Source: Cellulosimicrobium arenosum (GTDB lineage Bacteria > Actinomycetota > Actinomycetes > Actinomycetales > Cellulomonadaceae). From it: a DNA stretch of 64,000 nucleotides. A program made the translations under genes and the position numbers. Numbering within the stretch: position 1 is the first letter of the stretch; each line of letters begins with the position of its first letter. The stretch spans positions 1 through 64,000 of the forward strand of contig NZ_JACYHB010000007.1 in NCBI RefSeq assembly GCF_014837295.1, given 5' to 3'. This document shows, piece after piece, positions 43,034-50,833 of this stretch. The notes below the pieces were generated by a model that had not been told where the DNA came from, did not search any database, and worked only from the letters and a program-made list of their open reading frames with translations.

Positions 43034-43070
43034 CCCGGGTCCGTCCCTCGTGACGAGGGACGGACCCGGG
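43034..43070 (-). terminator. Terminator after the 1129-residue secreted protein gene
   Basis: CCCGGGTCCGTCCCTCG (43034-43050), a TGA loop and the perfect 17-bp complement (43054-43070) form a very stable hairpin. It separates the leftward gene ending at 43086 from the uxaC promoter. Confidence 0.9.
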
Positions 43071-43085
43071 CGCCGTCCGGAGCCG

Positions 43086-46000
43086 TCAGCCGCAGGTGGG
43101 CTGAGCGTGCTCCGGCCTCGTGACGGTCTCCCGCTCGTCAGAGCCGTCGGACGGTCGAGCGGTGACGGTCACGGAGTCGGCCGCCGGTTCGACGTCGCGC
43201 ACCGCGAACGACTGGTACGCGTTCTTTCCGGGCGCCACGTCCGTGAAGGACCTGGTCCCGTACGGGGTGGTGACGTCGACGTCGACGTCCACCGCGTCGT
43301 CGTTGACGACCCGGACCGCGACGTAGGGGCGACCTGCCAGGCACCGGACCTCGGAGGTGGCGGAGACCGCGACCTCCTCCGGCCCGGCGTCGTCCTGCCC
43401 CGAGAGGCGTTCGATCCAGATGTTGCGGAACATCGGGTTCAGGCCGGGGTCACCGTGGTCCTGGAGCTTGATGTGACCGGGGGTGGGCCCTTCCTGCTGC
43501 CCGTTCCCCGTCTTCCCGGTGACGGCCACGTCGTCGTGCACGACCTGCCCGTTCCACACGACCGTGATGCGTGCGTCCTCGGTCTTGTTCCCGTCGGCGT
43601 CGAACCGTGCCGACCGGAACGTGATGTCGTACGTCTGCCACGTACCCATCGGCGTCGCGGCGTTCACGTCCGGTGCCTTCTGGAGGTAGATCGAGCCGGC
43701 GTCGTTCGTGGCCGGCGGGTCGATGCCGAAGGACTCGAGCACCTGGAGCTCGTAGCGCTCCTGGATGTAGATGCCGCTGTTGCCGCGGGACTGGCCCGTG
43801 ACGTCCGGGGCGTGCTCCGGCTGGTACCACTCGGCGTGCATCCGGAAGTCCTCGAACGTCTCCTTCGTGCGGATGTCACCGCCGAAGGACTCCATCGTCC
43901 CGTCCGCGACCGGCCAGGTGGCCGGGCTCCCGTCGGTCTTCTCCCACGCGTCGAGGTCGCTGCCGTCGAACAGCGTGATGCGCTCCGTCGGTGTGACCGT
44001 GAGGTTGTCGAGGTTGACGTGCCCGCGGTCGTCGTCCTCGTGCACGTAGGCGATCGTGTTGGCGCCAGCCTTCAGCGTCACGGTCTCGACCTGCGTCTGC
44101 CAGTTGTCCCACTGGACCGTGCTGGGGAGCCAGGTCTGCTTGACCTTCTCACCGTTGACGTAGAGGCTCAGGTTCCTCGGCGTCGGCTGCGGGTCGCTGT
44201 TCTGCCCGTTCGCGTACCGCAGGGCGAGGTCGTACGAGCCCGCCTCGTCTGCACGGACGGCGAACGTGGTGCGCGCGCCCGGCTCCCAGTTGCGGTCGAC
44301 GAACCCGGATCCCGTGTAGCCCGCGTGGTTGGAGTTCCAGCCCGCGCCGCCCTCGATGTTGGCGGCCTCGGCCTCGTACACCGGCGGGGGGACCGAGCCG
44401 TCGGGGAGCCGGTTGAGCGTGTACCAGGCCTCGGTGCTCCACAGCTCCTGCCCGCTCTCCGACGCGAACGGTCGCGGGGAGTGGACGTGCACGACGCGCC
44501 CGGGCTCGAGCCCGTCGATCGCCAGGGTCACGGTCTTGCCGTCCTCGGACAGCGTGGCCGACGTGACGTCGAGGTCCTCCTCGTCGACCTTCGGGCCGCC
44601 GTACTGCGGGGTGGCGACGTAGCGCCACTGCGCGGCCGTGTACTTCGCGGCGAGATCCTGCGCCGTCTCCTCGGACAGCGGCTGGGTGTACTCGATCTCG
44701 AACCCGCCGTCGACAGCGCGCATCTCGAGCATGTCGAACGCGTTGTTGTCGTCGTAGGTCAGCTTCTGCAGCCCGTAGCCGAGCTTGCCCGCCTGCCCCC
44801 AGTTGCCCGACCAGCCGATCCCGCCGACGTAGATCGAGCCGTCCGGGCCGATGCTGGTCCGGCTCACGCCGGACTCCAGGCCCTGGGTCATGCGGAACAC
44901 GGCGCCCTGCTCCTGGCCCGCGACGTCCTCGAGGTACGCGCGCTGCAGACCGCCGTACGTCACGTCGCCGATCGCCAGCTGCCCGGCGAAGACGCCCTCG
45001 GTCAGGACGACGGGGTTGCTCGGCGAGTTCGAGATCTCGCCGTGGGGCATCCACAGCACGGGCTCGGTCACCGGCTGGTCGTCGTACGGGCCGTCGGGGT
45101 TGGTGAAGTGGTTGTAGAACGCGCCCTCCTCGACCTTGACGAGCTTGGAGGTCGGGATGCGCACACCCTGGTTGTCGGCCACGTACATGCTGCCGTCGGT
45201 GCCCCAGCCCAGGCCGTTCGGCGTGCGCAGACCGCCGGCGACGTACTCGACCTCGCCGGTGTCCTTGCTGATCTTCATGACCGAGCCGCGGTTCTCCGCG
45301 AGCTGCGGGTCGAGCGAGTTGCCGCCGGGCACCATCGCGATGCCGGTCGTGATGTAGAAGTAACCGTCCTCGTACAGAAGACCGAACGCGAACTCGTGGT
45401 AGTTCTCGCCGAAGGGCCAGGTCGCGAAGGTGTCGTACTCGTCGGCGACCTCGTCGCCGTCGGTGTCGCGCAGGGCGGTCAGCCCGTCCTTCTCGGACAC
45501 GTAGATCGTGCCGTCGACGTACTTGATGCCCATCGGCTCCGTGAGGTTCTCGGCGACCTTGGTGTAGGTCACGTCCTCCGCGGTCCCGTCGCCGCTCGCG
45601 CCGTCGATCAGGTAGACCTCGCCGAGCTCGGTCAGCCGGTCACCGCCCCAGGTCGAGATGACCATCCGGCCGTCGGGCAGCCAGTCCATGCCCGTGACCT
45701 GCGGCTCGAAGCCGTCGGGGCGCAGGTCCGTCAGCGTGTAGTCGGGGTGGACCTCGGCCAGGGGCAGCCCGTCACCGGGGGTCTCGCTGATGTTCTCGCA
45801 CGACTTGCGTCCGGGCGACGTGACGCGCGTGACGTCGGCGTCGGTGCTCAGGACGCTGTTCGGCACGACGACGAAGTCCTGCGAGCCCGGCGGTCGCCAC
45901 TCGAGCAGGAGCCGCTGGCCGAACGCGTTGTCGAAGTGGTCGATGAGCAGCGCGTTGTAGCCGGCCTCGAGGTCGACCGACCCCTCCTCGGAGAGGACGC

Positions 46001-46475
46001 CGTGCGCGCCGGGGTTGTCCACCACCTCGGTGCCGTCGAGCAGGAGCCGGGCCCCGTCGTCGCTGGTGATCCGGAACTCGTACGTCCCGGCCGTCTCGAC
46101 GTCCAGGTACCCGGTGACCTCGGTGACGAACTGGTCCGTGAGCCCGAAGTCCTCGTCCGAGGTCCAGTCGATCGTCGGCATGATCTTGTCGACGTTGGGG
46201 GTCGAACCCGGCTTGAGCGTGCAGTACTCGTCGAGGGGGATCTGGACGTCGAACACCCGCAGCGTCACGCCGGGCTCCTGCGGTCGGATCTCGTCCTCCG
46301 CAGCGGCGGAGGCCGCCGGGCCGGCCGCTTGTGCCGTCGACTGGACCGGCAGCAGCACGGCGAGCGGGAGGGCGAGAGCGGATGCCATCGCGACCACCGA
46401 CCGTCTGCGGCGCGTCGGGTGACCGGCCCACCGTCTCGGTGTGCGTACGGGAAGGGAATGGGTCGAGCGTTCCAT
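43086..46475 (-). CDS. Secreted multidomain protein: PA14, beta-propeller sugar dehydrogenase-like, CBM, DUF1080 (3-keto-disaccharide hydrolase-like)
   Basis: The 1129-residue protein has, in order: a long signal peptide (to about 50); a PA14-like domain (about 85-210, TYEFRITSDDGARLLLDGTEVVDN); a six-blade-type propeller like PQQ-linked glucose/sorbosone dehydrogenases and PVC heme-binding proteins (about 230-640); and a CBM35/6-type domain (about 690-820, YEAEAANIEGGAGW...GYTGSGFVDRNW). A DUF1080/GH16-like jelly roll follows (about 825-1020, ITLFDGSDLDAWEK, RGNSGIYIQERYELQVLESFG), then the C-terminal module shared with the GH95 enzyme. DUF1080 members include a demonstrated 3-keto-disaccharide hydrolase. 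GGAGAGG precedes the ATG. Its promoter shares the LacI operator block with the TIM-barrel/ABC operon. Confidence 0.85.
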   Translation of the reverse strand: MERSTHSLPVRTPRRWAGHPTRRRRSVVAMASALALPLAVLLPVQSTAQAAGPAASAAAEDEIRPQEPGVTLRVFDVQIPLDEYCTLKPGSTPNVDKIMPTIDWTSDEDFGLTDQFVTEVTGYLDVETAGTYEFRITSDDGARLLLDGTEVVDNPGAHGVLSEEGSVDLEAGYNALLIDHFDNAFGQRLLLEWRPPGSQDFVVVPNSVLSTDADVTRVTSPGRKSCENISETPGDGLPLAEVHPDYTLTDLRPDGFEPQVTGMDWLPDGRMVISTWGGDRLTELGEVYLIDGASGDGTAEDVTYTKVAENLTEPMGIKYVDGTIYVSEKDGLTALRDTDGDEVADEYDTFATWPFGENYHEFAFGLLYEDGYFYITTGIAMVPGGNSLDPQLAENRGSVMKISKDTGEVEYVAGGLRTPNGLGWGTDGSMYVADNQGVRIPTSKLVKVEEGAFYNHFTNPDGPYDDQPVTEPVLWMPHGEISNSPSNPVVLTEGVFAGQLAIGDVTYGGLQRAYLEDVAGQEQGAVFRMTQGLESGVSRTSIGPDGSIYVGGIGWSGNWGQAGKLGYGLQKLTYDDNNAFDMLEMRAVDGGFEIEYTQPLSEETAQDLAAKYTAAQWRYVATPQYGGPKVDEEDLDVTSATLSEDGKTVTLAIDGLEPGRVVHVHSPRPFASESGQELWSTEAWYTLNRLPDGSVPPPVYEAEAANIEGGAGWNSNHAGYTGSGFVDRNWEPGARTTFAVRADEAGSYDLALRYANGQNSDPQPTPRNLSLYVNGEKVKQTWLPSTVQWDNWQTQVETVTLKAGANTIAYVHEDDDRGHVNLDNLTVTPTERITLFDGSDLDAWEKTDGSPATWPVADGTMESFGGDIRTKETFEDFRMHAEWYQPEHAPDVTGQSRGNSGIYIQERYELQVLESFGIDPPATNDAGSIYLQKAPDVNAATPMGTWQTYDITFRSARFDADGNKTEDARITVVWNGQVVHDDVAVTGKTGNGQQEGPTPGHIKLQDHGDPGLNPMFRNIWIERLSGQDDAGPEEVAVSATSEVRCLAGRPYVAVRVVNDDAVDVDVDVTTPYGTRSFTDVAPGKNAYQSFAVRDVEPAADSVTVTARPSDGSDERETVTRPEHAQPTCG

Positions 46476-46548
46476 CTGCCTGCCTCTCCATCGAGGACCT
46501 CGCGTTCGGCACCTGCGCGCGGGGCGCGTCAGGGTGCGCTTGTCGTCG

Positions 46549-46600
46549 CCACTATGGAGGCCGGCAGGACCGAGGACAACGAGTTGCCACTTGTTGCACC
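46549..46600 (-). promoter_or_regulatory. Promoter with LacI operator block for the multidomain secreted protein
   Basis: Read leftward: a 24-base block (46600-46577) identical to 48683-48706, overlapping -35 TTGTCC (46579-46574), then 19 bases and -10 TAGTGG (46554-46549). The palindromic part is GACAACGAGTTGCC (46575-46588). A repressor bound here would cover the -35 box. Confidence 0.75.
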
Positions 46601-46646
46601 TGACGTCTCTGCCCGAGCCGAGCCGAGCCGCAGACGGCGGCTGCTG

Positions 46647-47657
46647 CTACCCGAGCTGCGCGGTGGAGCCGCGCTCCACGAGCTTGGCCGGGAGCAGCGC
46701 GGGCCCCTGCGAACCGCTCGAGGAGGGCCGCAGCTGACCCAGGAGTCGTTGCATCGCGAACGCCCCGAAGTGGCGCAGCGGGGCAGCGACGGTCGTCAGC
46801 GGCGGGCTGCAGAAGTCCGACCCGAAGATGTTGTCGAACCCGACGACGCTCATGTCCCGCGGGACCTCGACGCCGAGGCGCACCAGTCCGCGCATGGCGC
46901 CGATCGCGACGAGGTCGTTGTACGCGACGGCCGCCGTGGCGGAGTGCCTGGCGAGGGTCTTGGCCGCCGAGAGCCCGCCCGCGAGCGTCGGCGCGAACGG
47001 ACCGAGGCGCCGGGCCTTCAGGCCGAGGTCCCGGGTCGCCTCGCGGAAGGCGCGCCAGCGCATCCCGTCGGCCCACGACGCCTCGGGCCCGGCCAGGTAC
47101 GCGAGGCTCGTGTGCCCCAGGCCGGCGAGGTGCTCCACCGCGCTGCGCATCCCCTGCGCGTTGTCCGTGAGCACGCTCGGGACGTCGGTCATCACGCGGT
47201 TCATGACGACGGTCGGGCGCTGCTTGGCGACCACCCGGATCGAGGAGTCCGAGAGCCGCGACGTCGCGAGGATCACGCCCTCCACCAGCGGGAGCGTGCG
47301 GTCGAGGGCCTGCCGCTCCGCCTCGTCGGACTCCTGCGCGTCGGCCACGAGGAGCGTGTACCCGGCGTCGGTCGCGGTCTTCTCCGCGCCTCGGATGATC
47401 TCGAAGAAGAACGGGTTGGTGACGTCCGCGACGACGATCGCGAGCAGCGCGGTCCGGCCCGTCGGCAGTCCGCGCGCGAGCGGGTTCGTCCGGTAGCCGA
47501 GCTCGTTCGCGATCCGGCGGATGCGTTCCGCCGTCTCCGCGTTGACGCGCCCGGGCCGCGAGAAGGCACGGGAGACGGTCGACGTCGCGACGCCCGCCGC
47601 CTGCGCGACGTCGTAGATGGTCGGGCTGGGGCTGCTCGTGCTCCCTGGGTCCTCCAT
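46647..47657 (-). CDS. LacI family regulator of the putative keto-glycoside regulon
   Basis: The predicted 336-residue protein has the LacI HTH TIYDVAQAAGVATSTVSRAFSRPGRVNAETAERI (about 12-45). A periplasmic-binding-like sensor domain follows with LAIVVADVTNPFFFEIIRGAE, HLAGLGHTSLAYLAGP, and VVGFDNIFGSDFCSPPLTTVAAP. ATG 47657 is chosen because TACGCT lies 8 bases upstream and no Shine-Dalgarno is seen (leaderless). A perfect palindrome at 47691-47704 lies just upstream. The two promoters with the shared 24-bp block flank the gene, so it is their likely regulator. Confidence 0.88.
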   Translation of the reverse strand: MEDPGSTSSPSPTIYDVAQAAGVATSTVSRAFSRPGRVNAETAERIRRIANELGYRTNPLARGLPTGRTALLAIVVADVTNPFFFEIIRGAEKTATDAGYTLLVADAQESDEAERQALDRTLPLVEGVILATSRLSDSSIRVVAKQRPTVVMNRVMTDVPSVLTDNAQGMRSAVEHLAGLGHTSLAYLAGPEASWADGMRWRAFREATRDLGLKARRLGPFAPTLAGGLSAAKTLARHSATAAVAYNDLVAIGAMRGLVRLGVEVPRDMSVVGFDNIFGSDFCSPPLTTVAAPLRHFGAFAMQRLLGQLRPSSSGSQGPALLPAKLVERGSTAQLG

Positions 47658-47690
47658 GCGGCGGGAGCGTAGTGCGCTCACGCCCGGATC

Positions 47691-47704
47691 GACAACCGGT
47701 TGTC
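47691..47704. promoter_or_regulatory. LacI-type palindrome upstream of the regulator gene
   Basis: GACAACCGGTTGTC is a perfect 14-bp palindrome with the central CG typical of LacI operators. It lies 34 bases before the regulator's ATG, a good place for autoregulation. Its half GACAAC/GTTGTC resembles the GGCAAC/GTTGCC halves at the two promoters nearby. Confidence 0.72.
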
Positions 47705-47757
47705 ATCGCGGTGGCTCCGATGGCGGCACGAAACTCTCCGGGTGCGGGGCAAGTCGT

Positions 47758-47795
47758 GGCAACCGCTTGACGGCCTCCGGGCCGCGCCCTGCAAT
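47758..47795 (+). promoter_or_regulatory. Promoter of the LarE-like gene with LacI-like half operator
   Basis: -35 TTGACG (47767-47772), 17 bases, -10 TGCAAT (47790-47795), 6 bases before GTG 47802, so leaderless. GGCAACCGCTTGAC (47758-47771) overlaps the -35 in the same position as the GGCAAC block at the two co-regulated promoters. Confidence 0.65.
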
Positions 47796-47801
47796 GGCTG
47801 G

Positions 47802-48578
47802 GTGAGCCGACGGACCCTGCCCCCGATCCCTGCGTTCGCGTCACCGACCGACGAGATCGTCGAGACGGTGATCACGACGATCGCACGCGTCGGCGCGAGC
47901 GGGCGGGTCGGGGTCGCCTACGCGGGGGACGCGGGCTCCGCGCTCCTGCTCGAGCTGTCGGTCCGCGTGGTCGGCAGGTCCCGCGTGGTCGCGCTCGTGA
48001 GCACCGGTCCCGACGCGGCGCCCGCGCGCCGGTGCGCCGTCGCGCAGGCGGCGAACGCGTGCGGGGTCGCGACCTTCGACGTGCTCGAGGGACGTGTCGA
48101 CGACGTGGCCCGGATCCTCGAGCTGTCCGCGGTCGTCGTGCCCGACGACACCGACGGGGCGGTGGCCGCGCCGGCCGATCCCGCGGCCACCGCCCCGTTC
48201 CTCGAGGCCGGTCTCGACCGCGCGACCGTCGCTCGGCTCGCGCACGACCTCGACCTCCCGGAGCCCGACCTGCCGGACGCCACGGCGCCGGTGCGCGTCG
48301 ACGTGCCTCCCGGAGCGGGCCCACGCGCCCCGGGACGCTCTGCGACGGAGGACGCCGTGCAGGTCGAGGCGGCCGAGAGCGAGCTGCGCAGGCTGGGTCT
48401 CGACGACCTGCGCGTCCACCACCACGGTGACCTCGCGCGGCTCGGCTCGTCCCGCTCCGACCTCCTCGGCGTGACGGCGGAGCCGCTGCGCGGGGAGGTC
48501 GTGAGCGCCGTGCGCTCCGCGGGCTTCCGGCTGGTCGCGCTCGACCTCGGCTCCGCGTCGGACCCGCGCGACGCCTGA
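47802..48578 (+). CDS. Degenerate LarE-like protein (PP-loop family)
   Basis: The predicted 258-residue protein follows the LarE layout. The N-terminal strand is GRVGVAYAGDAGSALLLE (about 35-52), where active LarE/PP-loop enzymes have SGGVDS. Then come ACGVATFDVLEG, EAGLDRATVARLAHDLDLPEPDLPDAT, VEAAESELRRLGLDDLRVHHHGDLARLG, and a final SAGFRLVALDLGS. LarE donates sulfur to make the nickel-pincer nucleotide of lactate racemase. Here the PP-loop is changed and the Cys-Leu-Ala-Ser-Arg motif with the sulfur-donor Cys is replaced by a PVRVDVPPGAG stretch, so that chemistry is unlikely. No larB, larC or larA lies in the window. The protein may keep a binding role. Confidence 0.65.
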   Translation: MSRRTLPPIPAFASPTDEIVETVITTIARVGASGRVGVAYAGDAGSALLLELSVRVVGRSRVVALVSTGPDAAPARRCAVAQAANACGVATFDVLEGRVDDVARILELSAVVVPDDTDGAVAAPADPAATAPFLEAGLDRATVARLAHDLDLPEPDLPDATAPVRVDVPPGAGPRAPGRSATEDAVQVEAAESELRRLGLDDLRVHHHGDLARLGSSRSDLLGVTAEPLRGEVVSAVRSAGFRLVALDLGSASDPRDA

Positions 48579-48682
48579 CGACTTCCAACCCTTGCCAGGT
48601 CTGCTCACGGCAACCTCCGGCAACTCGGGTGCACGTCGGCGAGATCGTTCGCAGGCCGGTGACCAGCACCGCAAAGGGCGTC

Positions 48683-48732
48683 GGTGCAACAAGTGGCAAC
48701 TCGTTGCCCACCCGGTGGGTGCCCCCTAGTGT
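48683..48732 (+). promoter_or_regulatory. Promoter and operator of the TIM-barrel/ABC/Gfo-Idh operon
   Basis: The interval 48579-48931 (353 bases) has no gene. It holds direct half sites GGCAACCTCCGGCAAC near 48608, the 24-base block 48683-48706 identical to the one at 46577-46600 (inverted), and a palindrome GGCAACTCGTTGCC (48695-48708). The latter overlaps -35 TTGCCC (48704-48709). After 17 bases comes -10 TAGTGT (48727-48732). About 200 bases of leader precede the first gene. Confidence 0.78.
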
Positions 48733-48931
48733 CCAACGCAACGCACGACGACCCGCCCCGGTGGGTTGCCAGACCTCGACGGAGAGGCAGTCCGATGGAG
48801 CACGACGTGAGCGGTGGACCGCCGCGTCGTGCCTCGGCCCTCCGGAAGGTCCGGTTCCACTGACCGACCGGCACCGGGCTCGGTGCCACGGACGGTGTCG
48901 ACGTCGACACCGATGATGAGAAGGAGGACCC

Positions 48932-49762
48932 GTGGTCTGGACACTGTCCGGCTTCGCGGACGAGATCTCGCCCGACCTCGCGACGCAGTGCGAGGTGGCC
49001 GTGCGGCTGGGCCTGCGCTTCGTCGAGTTCCGGAGCGCGTGGGAGACCAACGTCCTGGACCTCGACGAGGGTCAGCTCGGCCGCGTCGGCGAGATGCTCG
49101 GCCGGCACGACCTGCAGGTCTCCAGCGTCGGCTCGCCCATCGGGAAGATCTCGGTGGACGAGGACTTCGAGCCGCACCTCGCGCGGATGCGTCACGCCGC
49201 GCGTGTCGCGCGCCTGCTCGGCGCCCCGTACATCCGCGTGTTCTCCTTCTTCGTCCGTCCCGGCGAGGACCCGCGCGCGTCGCGGGACGTCGTGCTGCGA
49301 CGCATGACAGTGCTCGCGGAGGTGGCGGCCCAGGCCGGTGTCGTCCTGCTCCACGAGAACGAGAAGGACATCTACGGCGACACGCCGGAGCGCTGCCTCG
49401 ACGTCGTCGAGTCGGTCGGGTCGGAGCACCTCCGCCTCGCGTGGGACGCGGCGAACTTCGTCCAGGTGGGGGTGCGTCCGTTCACCGACGGCTTCCGCAT
49501 GCTGCGTCCGCACCTCGAGTACGTCCAGATCAAGGACGCGGTGCGGGGAACAGGTGAGGTCGTCCCGGCCGGTCGGGGCGACGGCGAGGTGGCCGAGACG
49601 GTGCGGGCGCTGCACGCCGACGGGTTCGACGGGTTCTTCTCGCTCGAGCCGCACCTGGGCTCGGCGCACACCCTCGGCGGGTTCTCCGGACCGGAGCTGT
49701 TCACGGAGGCATGGGAGGCCTTCACGGGGATCCTCGACGCCGAGCAGGTGGCCTACGCATGA
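48932..49762 (+). CDS. TIM-barrel sugar isomerase/epimerase
   Basis: The 276-residue xylose-isomerase-like barrel has the metal-binding positions in order: Glu in VVLLHENEKDIYGDTPERCLD, Asp in LRLAWDAANFVQVG, His/Lys in LEYVQIKDA and Glu in FFSLEPHLG. It starts MVWTLSGFADEISPDLATQ, as in IolE/tagatose-epimerase relatives. It would isomerise or cleave a keto-sugar or keto-glycoside inside the cell. AAGGAGG precedes GTG 48932. The stop overlaps the permease start (ATGA), so it is the first gene of a five-gene operon. Confidence 0.82.
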   Translation: MVWTLSGFADEISPDLATQCEVAVRLGLRFVEFRSAWETNVLDLDEGQLGRVGEMLGRHDLQVSSVGSPIGKISVDEDFEPHLARMRHAARVARLLGAPYIRVFSFFVRPGEDPRASRDVVLRRMTVLAEVAAQAGVVLLHENEKDIYGDTPERCLDVVESVGSEHLRLAWDAANFVQVGVRPFTDGFRMLRPHLEYVQIKDAVRGTGEVVPAGRGDGEVAETVRALHADGFDGFFSLEPHLGSAHTLGGFSGPELFTEAWEAFTGILDAEQVAYA

Positions 49763-50763
49763 CCGACGACCCGTCCTCGGACACCACGACGAGCTCGGCG
49801 ACGCGCTCGACGACGACCAGCTGGGAGAACCGCGCCATGACGACCACCCACGGAGTGCGACCCGCACCACGGGCCCGACGGGCGGCCGCGGCCTCGGGCG
49901 GGACGCGGCCCGAGTCGCCGGCCCGCGGCGGTCGGGGTGCCACGACCGTCACGAGCGCGGGGCCGTCGATCGGGAGCCGCGTGCTCTCCCTGCTCTCGGC
50001 GTCGTGGCGCCCGGTCGCCGTGCTGCTCGTGCTGTTCGCGGCGTGGTGGTTCGTCGCGTGGCGCGAGATGGTCCCGGCCTACCTGATCCCGTCGCCGGGA
50101 GCGGTCTGGCAGACGATGGTCGACGACTGGGCGATGCTGCTCGAGCACACGTGGGTCACGACGATGGAGACCATCATCGGGTTCGTGCTCGCGGCCGTGA
50201 TCGGCGTCGCGACGGCCGTGCTCCTGGTGTACTCCAAGACTGCGGAGAAGGCGCTGTACCCGTTGATCCTCTTCGCGCAGGTCATCCCCAAGATCGCGAT
50301 CGCACCGATCCTCGTCGTCTGGTTCGGCTTCGGGCTGACGCCGAAGATCGTCCTCGCCGTGCTCATCGCCTTCTTCCCGGTCGTGGTGTCCGCCGTCGCG
50401 GGACTGCGCTCGGTCGACCCCGAGCTCCTGGAGCTCTCGGCGACCATGGGCGCGTCCCGGTGGAAGACGTTCCGGAAGATCCGTTTCCCCGGTTCGCTCC
50501 CGCAGCTCATGTCCGGTCTGAAGGTCGCCGTCACCCTGGCGGTCGTCGGTGCGGTCGTGGGGGAGTTCGTCGGGGCCGACCGCGGGCTCGGCTACATCCT
50601 GCTGCTCGCGAGCGGCAACCTCGACGCACCGCTGCTGTTCGCGGACCTGATCCTCATGTCGATGATCGGCGTCGTCCTGTTCCTCCTGGTCGAGGTGCTC
50701 GAGCGCGTCCTCATCCCGTGGCACGCGTCGCGTCGGGGCAACCTCGCCCTCGCGTCCTCGTGA
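49759..50763 (+). CDS. ABC transporter permease, NitT/TauT (SsuC/ThiX) type
   Basis: The predicted 334-residue protein has an unusually long low-complexity N-terminus (about 80 residues of Thr, Ser, Ala, Arg). A six-helix permease domain follows with the EAA-like loop ELLELSATMGASRWKTFRKIRFPGSLPQL. This class moves small anions or pyrimidine/thiamine-precursor-like molecules. The ATG overlaps the TIM-barrel stop; an internal ATG near 49837 could be the real start. Confidence 0.85.
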   Translation: MTDDPSSDTTTSSATRSTTTSWENRAMTTTHGVRPAPRARRAAAASGGTRPESPARGGRGATTVTSAGPSIGSRVLSLLSASWRPVAVLLVLFAAWWFVAWREMVPAYLIPSPGAVWQTMVDDWAMLLEHTWVTTMETIIGFVLAAVIGVATAVLLVYSKTAEKALYPLILFAQVIPKIAIAPILVVWFGFGLTPKIVLAVLIAFFPVVVSAVAGLRSVDPELLELSATMGASRWKTFRKIRFPGSLPQLMSGLKVAVTLAVVGAVVGEFVGADRGLGYILLLASGNLDAPLLFADLILMSMIGVVLFLLVEVLERVLIPWHASRRGNLALASS

Positions 50764-50833
50764 TCTGACAAGCACGACTTTCCGGCAGTTCCCCGCCGTC
50801 CGAGCGGACGGCACGAGAAGAAGGGCTCTCCCC

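Noticed and set aside
42018-47672. A 1884-codon open frame on the + strand opposite uxaC, the multidomain protein and lacI
   Set aside because: Antisense to three well-supported genes, with low-complexity Arg/Val/Asp composition and no domain. It exists because GC-rich codons leave few stops on the opposite strand.
47802-48578. Functional LarE for lactate racemase maturation, linked to the L-lactate pathway
   Set aside because: The PP-loop and sulfur-donor Cys motifs are missing, and no larA, larB or larC is in the window.
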